This document shows, one piece after another, positions 48,930 to 59,073 of a stretch of 64,000 nt of DNA (positions within the stretch are counted from its first letter, which is position 1; every line of letters begins with the position of its first letter). Made by a program: the position numbers and the translations under genes. This DNA is from Acanthochromis polyacanthus (lineage: Eukaryota; Chordata; Actinopteri; Pomacentridae), in the NCBI RefSeq assembly GCF_021347895.1, contig NC_067121.1, positions 13,093,962-13,157,961 on the forward strand, in the 5' to 3' direction. The notes beneath the pieces are model-generated. The model did not search any database. It was not told the DNA's origin and saw nothing but the letters and a program-made list of their open reading frames with translations.

Positions 48930-49376
48930 GTGTGTGAGAGTCTTTACTTCCGGACTGTCGAGATGGAGATGTTTTTCACACGATGCCTCCAAGACCTGCC
49001 CAAGCTTACCATATCAGATGTCAACATACTCATCCGAAAGGAGTGCTCTACCCCCCGGAGTAAACGGGAAAAGGGGTACAAGATGTACCTGTCCAGTTTT
49101 TCTTGGTTACATACGCTGCTGTGCGCTGCTGCGCACTGCTCCTCACGTTTAAAAATGTCTACACCCGAAACTCCACCACATCCAAAGAAGCAAAAGCGTT
49201 TAATTCCTCAGCCCCCCCACAGTCACACTGAAATCTGTTTTCTTAAAATGCTGACTACAAACCTGTGTGTTTTTGGTCGAGTTGAAGTGATCTCGCCGGA
49301 TCGTCTGCATCCACTCAGCTCGCACTGCAGCGTCAACGGGGAATGTATGGAAATTTACTTCCTTGTTATAACGTGA
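48930..49376 (+). other. ORF of 148 codons, N-terminal scrap of an unknown multicopy protein
   Basis: The first 60 residues (FTRCLQDLPKLTISDVNILI ... TPRSKREKGYKMYLSSF) resemble in style the start of uncharacterised repeated fish proteins. The pattern D-L-P-x-L-T-x-x-D-V followed by T-P and K-G-x-K-x-Y is what I go by. The rest of the frame seems to be noncoding. The LTR element inserts at its end and the stop codon TGA is part of the insertion-site duplication. The resemblance is from memory only. Confidence 0.3.
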
Positions 49377-49377
49377 C

Positions 49378-50019
49378 TGTCACAATCCTCCTGTGCCAGT
49401 GCGGATTCGGCTGATTAGGAACAGCTGGGGAGAGGCACAGCTGTGCATAATGACAATCAGCCTGGTATAAAGCCAGGCGCTCCACTCAATTCCTCGCTGC
49501 GTCATTGAGATACATCTGCCTCTTACCAACCGCATGCCGGTCGCATACCTGCCACACTCCTGCTGCATCATGTTCTGGCCAGAGACTCTCTACTCTCTGC
49601 TCACCACCTGCTTCAATCTGCCGTGAGCGCTCCGCTCTCTGGTTCCACGGATACTCAGATGGTTCATCACTACTCCTCTGCTCAATTACCTCTGGTGTCT
49701 ACTCCCAGCCCGTCTGCCCCGCCGTTCACACCCTACCTCCGACACTGGCTCCCCTGCTCTGCCTTCGCCCAGTCTCCCGACCCCCCTGGACAGTTTGTGA
49801 GTTGCGTTTCCCTGTTTAGTTTAGTTATCCTCTGTGTCACGGTCCCGCACCATTGCCCTTAGTTAATTTCAGTTTCGTTTTTTCCTCTTCCTGATTTATT
49901 TCCCTACGCCTCCCTTATGGAGTGCCTCTTGTTTTATTATTTATTTAATAAATTCTCACTATCTCATCCTGCCTGTCTGTAGCCTGCTGCTTGGGTTCAT
50001 TCCAGTCGAGTTTGTGACA
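49378..50019 (+). repeat. 5' LTR
   Basis: TGTCACAATCC...TTTGTGACA. TATAAA at 49466-49471, inferred transcription start at about 49496. ATTTAATAAATTCTCAC near 49945 carries the AATAAA-type signal. Confidence 0.93.
49466..49506 (+). promoter_or_regulatory. LTR core promoter and self-primer sequence
   Basis: TATAAA at 49466 lies 30 nt before GCTGCGTCATT (49496-49506). That 11-mer is the exact reverse complement of AATGACGCAGC at 50021-50031. In Tf1/sushi elements the first 11 nt of the RNA fold back to prime reverse transcription; the spacing here fits that exactly. Confidence 0.8.
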
Positions 50020-50020
50020 G

Positions 50021-50031
50021 AATGACGCAGC
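50021..50031 (+). promoter_or_regulatory. Self-priming primer-binding site, overlapping the start codon
   Basis: AATGACGCAGC starts 2 nt after the LTR end and pairs perfectly with 49496-49506. No tRNA-type TGG primer site is present. The ATG of the ORF (50022-50024) lies inside it. Confidence 0.78.
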
Positions 50032-51755
50032 CACTCCAGAACCCAGCAGGCGCCCTGTCCAGCACCCTGAGCTCTCCCCTGAAGGTTTTTTCCTCCAGCA
50101 TGGAGAACAGTATTTATTTTAAGACCCTTAATGATTTATGGCAAAGATGGAGGGAGGACCCTAAGAACATTACGGTCACTCTGGGTCGCAGAGTCGCAGC
50201 CCAGCGACCTTGGTTAATGGGCCACCTGCCGGCCGAAATTAAGGAGTTTTTAGATACCCCTTTACCATACTTGACCGTCCCTGACTCCATATTTCGCCAA
50301 TCCTTTTTTGAATCCACCAGTCCCCCTGTCTCTTGGCTAGCCGAACCTTCGTATGCTAGCACACCACACAGCAGTCAACCAGAGCCTGTCTCCCCACCAG
50401 CCACTGCACCACCTGCAGGGAAGCCAGCCTGCCGTAGGCGAAATGCCAGGAGGCGCCGTGAGGCTCCAGTTCCTGCTCCGGAGGGGTCCTGCGCCTCCTC
50501 GGTTCCTGAGCAAGGCGACACCTCTTCCACCTCTACGTTAGGAGGATCCAGTGTTGTTCCCCCGCTGCCTGAGGCACTGAGAGCGGCTTCTGCAATGGCA
50601 GAAAGACTGGCGGCTGCTTTACCCCGGCTTGGGGGGTCCGAAGCCGTCTCCTCCGTCCATGAGACGTTTAGTTCCGCCATTGCGGGAGTGAAGAGGCTCC
50701 AGGCTGCCTATGTGATCCACGAGGAGTCTTTAGCCACCCGTGTAGATCCCAGGGTGGTTGCCTTTTTCCTGGAGGCTCGAAACAATTCCTCTGTGATCTT
50801 GGAGGCGCTCAACGCCGCCTCACTCCCTCCGGCTGAGGAGAGGCCCAGTGCCGTCCCACTCCCTCCGGCTGAGGAGAGGCCCCGAGCCGCCTCAATCCTT
50901 TCGACTCCAGAGGAGCCCATCGGCCCGCCTTCTGTCCCTGTGGGGCCCGTGGCCTTAAAGGAGCTTAACGCTCCCCCCGCAGCTCTAAAAGAGCAACAGG
51001 CTCCAGCTGCAGCCTCTAAGGAGCTACAGGCTCCAGCTGCAGCCTCTAAGGAGCAACAGCTTCCAGCTGCAGCCTCTAAGGAGCAACAGGCTCCCCCTGC
51101 AGAGTTTAGGGAGCAAGAAGCTCCCCCTGCAGCCTTCCCGAGGCGAAACGCCTCCCCGGAGTCCTTGATGAGGCGAAACGCCTCCCCCGAGTCCTTGATG
51201 AGGTGAAACGCCTCCCCCGAGTCCTTGAAGAGGCGTCCTGCCTCCTCCGTGTCCTTGCAGAGGTGTCCTGCCTCCTCCGTGTCCTTGCAGAGGCGTCCCG
51301 CCTCCTCCGTGGCCTTGCAGAGGCGTCCCGCCTCCTCCGTGGCCTTGGTGATGCGTAGCGCCTCTGCGACAGCCTTAAGGAGACGAAGCGTCTCCCCCCG
51401 AGCCCTGAAGAGACTTAACATCTCTCCTGAACCCTTGAAGAGGTGTAGCGCCTCCTCAGCAACCCTAAGGGGGCATACCTCCTTCTCGGCAGCCTTGAGG
51501 AGACGTAGCACCTCCCCCCGAACCCAGAAGAAGGGTGGCCCCTTTTCAACAGTCTTGAAGGGACGTAGTTCCTCTCCCCAATATTTAAAGAGACTTAGAG
51601 CCACCTTAACATCCAGTGGTCCTCCTGCAGTGGCCACTTCAACATCCTGTGGTTCCCCTGCAGGAGTGGTCTCCCCTGTCCATTCAGTCCCTCCTGTCCC
51701 TCCAGTTCAGTCAGTCCTTCTAGTCCCTTCTGACCCTCCATTCAGTCCGACTTAA
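50022..51755 (+). pseudogene. Repeat-rich ORF of the LTR element, 577 codons with one internal stop
   Basis: It is the only ORF of the element and I do not recognise it. Residues ~1-110 look globular (LNDLWQRWREDP, PWLMGHLPAEIKEFLDTPLP). A Pro/Ser stretch with a basic CRRRNARRRRE patch (~130-145) follows, then an Ala-rich helical part (~175-260). After that come Pro/Ala repeats (SKEQQAPAAA units), then basic decapeptide repeats (RRPASSVSLQ, RRNASPESLM). The frame stops at TGA 51204-51206, where the neighbouring repeat copies have CGA, and stays open in the same frame to 51755. So one C-to-T change at a CpG separates an otherwise intact frame. There are no Cys knuckles and no protease motif. 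It might stand in for gag; this is a guess. Confidence 0.7.
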
Positions 51756-52225
51756 GTCCAGTTCAGTTCTAGTCTCGTTCAGTTCTAAACCAGTCCAGTT
51801 CAGGTCCAAACCAGTTCAGTCCAGCTCAAGTCCAGTCCAGTTATTCCCTAGTCCAGGCCCTCGCTCTGACCCCAGAGGGGCTCCGTCGTTCCAGCTGCCG
51901 GTTCCCAGTCTGGCCCCAGCCTGTCCAGCCTAGGCCTGTCCTGCTCCCGGGCCGTCCTCCGGAGTGGTTCCTTAAGCCTGTCCGGCTTCAGCCTGTCCGG
52001 TCCCTTCAGCCTGTCCAACCCCTGGGCCGTCCTCCGGAGAGGTCCCTTCAGCCCGTCTGGCTCCAGTCTGTCCAGCCCCTGGACCTTCCGACGTTGTCCC
52101 ACCCACGCACCCGATATCAGCCCACCCTTCCCTCGGGCCGCCCTCTGGAGCGGTCCCTCCTGCTGGTCCCAGAGTTGCTCACCGGCACCCTGACGGGTCC
52201 AGGGTGCGCGAGGAGGCACACCTTG

Positions 52226-52241
52226 AGGGGGGGGGGGGGGG
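52226..52241 (+). other. Polypurine tract
   Basis: A followed by fifteen G, three bases before the 3' LTR; primer for plus-strand synthesis. Confidence 0.8.
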
Positions 52242-52244
52242 TAC

Positions 52245-52887
52245 TGTCACAATTCTCCTGTGCCAGTGCGGATTCGGCTGATTAGGAACAGCTGGGGAGA
52301 GGCACAGCTGTGCATAATGACAATCAGCCTGGTATAAAGCCAGGCGCTCCACTCAATTCCTCGCTGCGTCATTGAGATACATCTGCCTCTTACCAACCGC
52401 ATGCCGGTCGCATACCTGCCACACTCCTGCTGCATCATGTTCTGGCCAGAGACTCTCTACTCTCTGCTCACCACCTGCTTCAATCTGCCGTGAGCGCTCC
52501 GCTCTCTGGTTCCACGGATACTCGGATGGTTCATCACTACTCCTCTGCTCAATTACCTCCGGTGTCTACTCCCAGCCCGTCTGCCCCGCCGTTCACACCC
52601 TACCTCCGACACTGGCTCCTCTGCTCTGCTTTCGCCCAGTCTCCCGACCCCCCTGGACAGTTTGTGAGTTGCGTTTCCCTGTTTAGTTTAGTTATCCTCT
52701 ACGTCACAGTCCCGCACCGTTGTCCTTAGTTAATTTCAGTTTCATTTTTTCCTCTTCCTGATTTATTTCCCTACGCCTCCCTTATGGAGTGCCTCTTTGT
52801 TTTATTATTTATTTAATAAATTCTCACTATCTCATCCTGCCTGTCTGTAGCCTGCTGCTTGGGTTCATTTCAGTCCAGTTTGTGACA
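52245..52887 (+). repeat. 3' LTR
   Basis: Same as the 5' LTR apart from about 13 differences, including one extra T at about 52797-52799. Confidence 0.93.
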
Positions 52888-52892
52888 GTGAT

Positions 52893-54165
52893 GAAACGGT
52901 ACATAAAGGCACACAACAATGAAGTGCTGAAGATCCCACTCTCTGAAAGGCTAATCGTCTCCCTTGAACGCTAAAAACACTCACTGTAAAAATATATCTC
53001 TCTCTGATCGCTGTCTGCTCTCCTGCTCACTATCTCTCACTCTCCTTCTCAAATAACCGGAAGTTTTGACCGGAAGTATCCACACACACCCTTCAGTTCG
53101 AACGCCATTGTTGTGCAAGGAGACTATTGTGTGTACAAAGCACTCAAATAGAGGCCACAAATGTTTTAAAATATTACTTTGAGTAAGTTTTGCAAACTTG
53201 ATGGTGTTTCCATTAGCAGTTAGTGATGTATTACAAGTGTATTAGCTAATTGTTTGTGTTTAGCATACCACATGTACAACTGACAAAATAATTGCATTTT
53301 TCTGTATGTTACAGTTACCAATTGTCACGTTTGACTACAAGAAACATCCATAAATGCAAGAAATGAAATCCTTGTGTACAGAGTTTTCTTTAATGGTTTG
53401 CTGGCTGTCTAGCAACACACAGTCACATGCTGTAAGGACAGCACACAACAAAATTCCATATGTATTTTTTTTTACAGTTTTGATGTCTTCAATACAATGT
53501 ATATACAATATATATATATATATATATATATACAATGAAAATAATTAAATAAAAACCATTGACTGGTAGTGTACATGTTTCGAACGTACGTTAAGGCAGC
53601 AGACTTAAAACTGTAATAAACATCCCAGTCCTCTACAACTCACAACTACTAGTAATGTTATTGTGAACCCAATAACATATAAACATAAGCAGCAGCTCTG
53701 CTCGCTCACAGTCTCTCCAGACATGTCTGCAAATCACTTAAAGTAAGTTAGCTGATAATATCTAAATATAATAAATGAATGTAATGATAAAATTTGGGAA
53801 AGCCATTTATGTGTTTAATTTTTCATTTAACTTCATAAGACATGCTGCTGAGCTGGGAGCTCGCTGAACTTTTTGTTAGAATTTTAAAACAAAGGTGTCT
53901 ATTGCATGGCTTGAAGTATTCCGGCACCGTGCCAGATTTCAGGCATGCAGCGTTTGGCTCAGAAAAAAAAGATAGGACTACATTTCCAACTGAGTTTGTC
54001 TACAAATGGAATGAGGCGAACACCGGTTTTGCTCTCAACCAAACTAATATAACTAGCCAATGGAAAGTAGAGTGGGGGCAGGTCTTAGAAAGACTTTGAG
54101 ATTCAGCTGCAGTTGAGTCCATACTGGAGTTTCACATGGTTTCACTGAGTTCTGTTCACTGATAT
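52893..54165. other. Unassigned stretch with a (TA)n tract
   Basis: Nothing recognised except (TA)n at 53508-53533. An 85-codon frame at 53842-54099 has no family signature. Confidence 0.45.
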
Positions 54166-55080
54166 CAAGAGCATGAACAGATTTTTGAAGCCAGAGAAAG
54201 ACATCCTCATCGATAAAGGATTAACAAGAAAAGAACTCAGACAGCACAGTACTTTGTCAAGGCTGCTCAGTATCATTTCCAGTGGATAAGTCCTGATAAG
54301 TGTGTAGTGGTGGATTTTTAGTAGGATCACAATCATGTGATTATCAGCAGGCAGCTGATGTAGCGTTCACTTGTGCCATAGTTACAGTGGCGCCATGCTG
54401 CTATCTCTCAATGATAAAAAAAAAATCTTTAACAAATTTGTGGATCCACGCTATCATTTCCAAAATCAAATGAGGTGGTCTTCATGTCATTTCTGACCTA
54501 CTGGGCCAGGTTCCTTAGTGGAGAAAGTAAAAATACATGGCGTTGGGCATGGTTGGAAGAGTTAAACAGAGAAGGCAAGCCCTTTGGTTGCTGGTGCAAA
54601 AAATTGAAGGAGTTGGGTGATTTCTTCTGTAGCGTGCTCAAAAAAACTCAGGCGCAAGTAGCAACACAGAAAAAGGCTGTCACATCACGAGTCAGACTCC
54701 GGCCATAGAGCTGCTGTCCATGCTCTGAAACTCACAACTCATTTGTGGGGAGCAACAGCCATCGCTGAGGTACTGACATCAGACTGACCGGGTTTGTAAT
54801 TTAAAAATATGCGTGTAAATGTTCATTGCAGAACACCGTTTGTCGTTCACCATATCTCAGCCACTCATTAATTTGTGTATAAAGCTGGCTGAAGATAAAA
54901 ATGCCTTGTCCAAACTGTCCATGTAAGATCAGCATGCTGGCTACCAATACACATGGCAAAGCACTAGCACTTAAGATATGTCTTTCTGAAAAGCTCAAAA
55001 ATTGTGTGTTTTCATTGAATATTGACGAAGTCCCTAGCCAGAGCATGGACAAAATTCTTAATATGCTTGTTCATTTTTTT
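54166..55080 (+). pseudogene. hAT/ZBED-like transposase-derived relic
   Basis: Broken plus-strand pieces: MNRFLKPEKD near 54172; a BED-finger-like segment GKPFGCWCKKLKELGDFFC near 54573-54640, in which the second finger half has lost its spacing; and KLKNCVFSLNIDE near 54994-55030, the beginning of an RNase H-like core with its first Asp. Stops and shifts separate them. It is cut at 55080 by the LINE that follows. Confidence 0.45.
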
Positions 55081-55600
55081 TGATGATGATGCAGCCAGAG
55101 TTGAGTTGTGTGGCTTGGTAACCTCACTCTGAAAGAAAAGAAGATTTTGGACAAAGTGGTTCGCTCAGCCAGAAGGACCATCGGCTGCACTTTGCCGCTC
55201 CTGGAGGCCACATATAAAGTGAGACTTTTACACCGTAAATGATTCCTCAGGCCATCCTGCCAGGGCCATGTTTGAAGTCCTTCCCTCAGTAAAAAGATAT
55301 CTGTCATTAAATGTACTACATCTCATCATTTTTAAGAGCTTCTTCCCACAAGCTGTGATGAGTCTAAATAATGCACCTTGATTCTAATATGCTTTTTTTT
55401 ATTTTCTTGTGAACTATTTATTGGATCTTAGTACTTTATTCTTAAGTATTTTATGTGGCATTTGCTCTCTGTTCTTTTTACTGTCTCATTTTCTCCTGGA
55501 TTTGTTGTTTTTAGATGTTGACAGTGCCCTCTGAGCTTCTTGCACCTCTTTCTAATGTGGTTTTATACCGCAAATGGCGAATAAACTGAACTGAACTGTG
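55081..55600 (+). mobile_element. LINE 3' end (L2/jockey-like)
   Basis: Degraded RT C-terminus (LDKVVRSARRTIGCTLPLLE near 55149-55205, a FFPQAV-like end near 55335) and a 3' terminus AATGGCGAATAAACTGAACTG at 55574 on, with (GAACT)n tail. Confidence 0.75.
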
Positions 55601-55637
55601 ACTACTCAACATCTGGCAAGCAGAAAAGCGAACATTG

Positions 55638-55675
55638 CCCCCCCCCCCCCCCCCCCAAAAAAAAAAAAAAAAAAA
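55638..55675. repeat. Poly(C)-poly(A) run
   Basis: About 19 C followed by about 19 A. Confidence 0.9.
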
Positions 55676-55680
55676 ATCAG

Positions 55681-57617
55681 GGAAATTCAAAAAGTTCAAG
55701 CTCAGGATTATTTTTTACTTTTAAGCCCTGATGTTGTCTAAACACCTTGGACATGTTGCAAATCCAACAAAAAAAAAGTTTAATAAATATATGCTTAAAA
55801 GCATTTAAACAAAATTAAGAGTGCTTCTTTGTCTCTGGGTTCCAGAATCAACTCATCCAGCAGATCAACACAGCTGCAGCAGCCTCCCCCTCCCTCCTAC
55901 AAAGGCTATGCAAGTATCATTTTCTTTCTGCTAAACAGGTGAATTTACAAGTATTACAATTCCAGAATAATTCTAAATTCATCAGTTTTCTACCAACAGC
56001 TTCCACTGATGATCAGTTAATTTGTTTGTTTATCTGCATTTATTTCTTCATTTATCCACCGTCTGTTGTTATGTCATTGTTGTTTATTGTTTGTTCGTAG
56101 TATTGGTTAATAAATATTTGTGTATAATTGTCATGGGCTCTTTGTTTGGGAACTGGAGGTCATTGAAATCAGAACTTATGACTTTCAGGTAACAGACTGG
56201 TCAACTTCATTGTAATCAAAGTCTCTTTTATTTTTTTATTTTCGTCATGCCCCCATGTATGGTGACAATGACGCTATTCTATTCTATTGATACTTAGTCT
56301 GAATTGATTGTCTTCTCAAGCAAGCTGAGAATGATGCCTCTAAAGTAACGAGTGTATCTTTAATCACAAAGTGTAGTTTCTATCATTAGGTGTGTTGCAG
56401 CCTACACATTTAATTACATTTTTTGGTGCAGCCGTGAGAGGCAATTTCTCCAACATTTTGCTACATTTGCAATGATGACTTAGAATGCAGACCATTTCAT
56501 AGTTCTTTGTCTTTAGAAAGCAACACAAGCTTTTTACAATTCCAAAATAAAATTGAATATAAGCATTTAATGCTTTTTTTATAGACATTTCAGTTGCAAT
56601 GCAATAAATATACATTACTGAAATTTTAACATTACTTTGCACATTGTCCAGTTTGTGACAATATTCACCACTTCAAAAAAAAAAAATCCAATTGAAGATG
56701 GTCAGGTTTTTGGACATTCAGTGAAATGAGATCAAAAGTTTATTTATGCTGTGTTGTTTGCATGGCCAGTGTCCTTGTGGTTGATTGATCTTGCAGGTGT
56801 ATTATGCTTAAACAATAATGATAGGCAGACTGCAGTCCTGTCATGTATTTTTTAATTAACACACAGTCGATGATAACACCAGTCTATTTAAACTGTGTTA
56901 ATTCTGTGTTTAGTGGAGAGCATTTGATTTATTTTTATTGTCAAAATCACTTTTTAACATCACTATTTATTTACTCAAATGAGATTTTCTGAAGAGGGGC
57001 CAACTGGAGTTTCAACTTTGATAATTTGTCATATCATTTTAATGGAACCCCACATATTCAGACAGCCAAAACTGCTTTATAATCCCTCTGATTTCCAAAT
57101 TATCATTTATGTCAAACTCCAAGAGCATTTTATTTGGTTGTTTAAGTATTCAGTGCCAGTGTGGGATAATAGGAAGCCTATTAGCCTTTCAGTTATTCAC
57201 AGCTCTGTAAACAAACCTAAGGAGAACTAATTAAAACGGACAACTAAAGATAATGCGGCTTTGATGATTTACTTGTCAAATAATAATTTACACAGTGCTT
57301 GGTTATGTTTCATCTTTCACACATCTTTATGCCATTTGTTGTTTTATTTTAATTTAAAAAAAGATGGGATAGACGTTGGGACCAGTTAAAACAGTTAAGT
57401 TATAAAATATTTCTGTATAGACTTATAACAAAGCATCAAACAATAGGCACAGCTTGCAGCTAATGCTAAAAAAATGTGACTATAGCTTTCACTTTCCTTT
57501 ACAAAAATGCATGTTTGCAACATTTTCATGAAGAAATTCAAGCTACCTGGACGCATACTGCACCGCATCTCATTGACCTTATTAATTTCGATTCATTATT
57601 TTTCTTTTGACTTCCTG
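55681..57617. other. Unassigned stretch with one LINE tail
   Basis: AT-rich. A plus-strand LINE 3' terminus with (ATTCT)n tail lies at about 56225-56288 (GGTGACAATGACGCTATTCT). Nothing else is recognised. Confidence 0.5.
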
Positions 57618-58100
57618 TCTGTTCCACAAGTGGGGTTAGAATAGAATAGAATAGAATAGAAAAAATAGAAGTCAATAGAAGAGAAGAGAAAAGAAGAGAA
57701 TAGAATGCTTTTAATTGTCATTATACGCTCACAATGTACAATAAAATTAGAGACAACTCTTGTGGTGTAAAGTACAAATAAGACCAAATAAATAAAAATA
57801 TAGATGTATATACATATAAGACAGTAAGAATAACAAGCATGACAACAACAAATGCCAGTGATATTTTGCACTCTTGACAGTTGACTGAAAACAGCTATTA
57901 TATGTTCAGTACCCATATTGCACGTTGGTAAAAAGTGGTGGTGAATCTGGAGGTGCAGACCTGGAAGGATCTGTACCTCTTTCCTGAAGGCAACAGTGAG
58001 AGCAGGCTGTGTCCTGGGTGTGAACTGTCAGAGGTGATGCTTCTGGCCCTGTGCAGGCATCTGGTGTTATGAATGTGTGACAGAGAGGACAGCTGTGCAT
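57618..58100 (-). mobile_element. LINE 3' fragment
   Basis: Minus-strand tail (TTCTA)n at 57638-57665, then TTTAATTGTCATTATAC, and body sequence with the TCTGGAGGTGCAGACCTGGA and AGGCTGTGTCCTGGGTGTGA words of fish LINE 3' regions. Confidence 0.65.
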
Positions 58101-58355
58101 GAGAAATGTATGTTCCCAGGAAATTAAGTCACTGACCCTCTTGACAGATGATATGTTTTATGTATTGACATCCACATTTGGTAATTGTATTGAGTATGCA
58201 TTTCAAAAACAATGGGGTGGGTAGGTTGGTGTGTTGGCTTTGTTGATATTTGAGGGTAGGTATGGTGTTACTGGGGTTCAGAGAATCACGCTCTCTCCTC
58301 TTAAACATATTTGTGGTCCTTGAGGCAAAACAGCTCAGTTTTTGTTTGTGCCATT
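58101..58355. other. Unassigned stretch
   Basis: No recognised feature. Confidence 0.4.
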
Positions 58356-58990
58356 TGGTAATTCATCTGACGACATAAATTTCCTCCAGAAGGCCTTTTT
58401 CTTTGTCCATGTGATCAACAGCAAACTTCACTCAAGCCTTAAGGTGCTGCTTCTAGAGAAAGGGCTTCCTCCTTCCATGACGGTCTCTCAGTTCCTGGTG
58501 ATATAACATACTTGACTGTGGACACTCAAACTAGTGTTCCAGTAGCTTCTAATTTATTCTACACCTGCTTTTTGGTGATTTTTGGTTGACTTCTGACCAT
58601 CTTGACCAATTGTCTCTTAGTATGTGTTTTCTTCCTGATGATGGCAGTGACACAACCATGTCATACACTTTATATTTCCAAACAATGGTTTGCACAAATT
58701 ATTATGGGATCTGTAGCTGTTTTAAATTGGCTGCAAGAGACTTTCTTCACTTGTTCAAGTCAATGATTTTCTTTTTCAGATCTTTGCTGAGCTCCTCAGA
58801 CTTTCCTTCTGTAATGTTTGTGGCAGACTGTAATGAGTGTATCAATTTGGCTCTAATTAGATTGTCCCAGAGGAGTCACCAGCTTTAGTCAATCATAGTC
58901 AATCACTCGAAGTTAAGAAGATGTTCAAGATGCTAAGAAAATTTGATCAACACAAATTCTAAATTGCCACAACTGGTAATTCAAGTTGCT
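58356..58990 (-). pseudogene. Tc1-like relic (Tc1-F), N-terminal transposase part
   Basis: Minus strand from about 58830: KSEELSKDLKKKIIDLNK-like HTH start, then shifted pieces including ELRDRHGRRKPF (near 58465-58500) and a FAVDHMDKEKAFW-like stretch near 58385-58440, the region before the first catalytic Asp. The second half is missing. Confidence 0.6.
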
Positions 58991-59073
58991 GTGTACAGTA
59001 TATATTTTTGACCAAACAGATTCTGTCATTTTTCCAGAAAAAACTAAGAGTTATTGGAGTCATCGGCAACTAC

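Larger units (their letters stand above)
49378..52887 (+). mobile_element. Non-autonomous LTR retrotransposon, Tf1/sushi-type priming
   Basis: LTRs at 49378-50019 and 52245-52887 are about 98% identical (roughly 13 differences, mostly transitions). Duplications GTGAC (49373-49377) and GTGAT (52888-52892) flank it. An 11-nt self-primer match lies just inside the 5' LTR. A polypurine tract A(G)15 precedes the 3' LTR at 52226-52241. The 2.2-kb interior has no protease, RT or integrase, only the repeat-rich ORF at 50022-51755 and CAGTCCAGTTCAG-type spacer repeats. It must use enzymes from relatives. It is one of the youngest insertions in the window. Confidence 0.92.
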
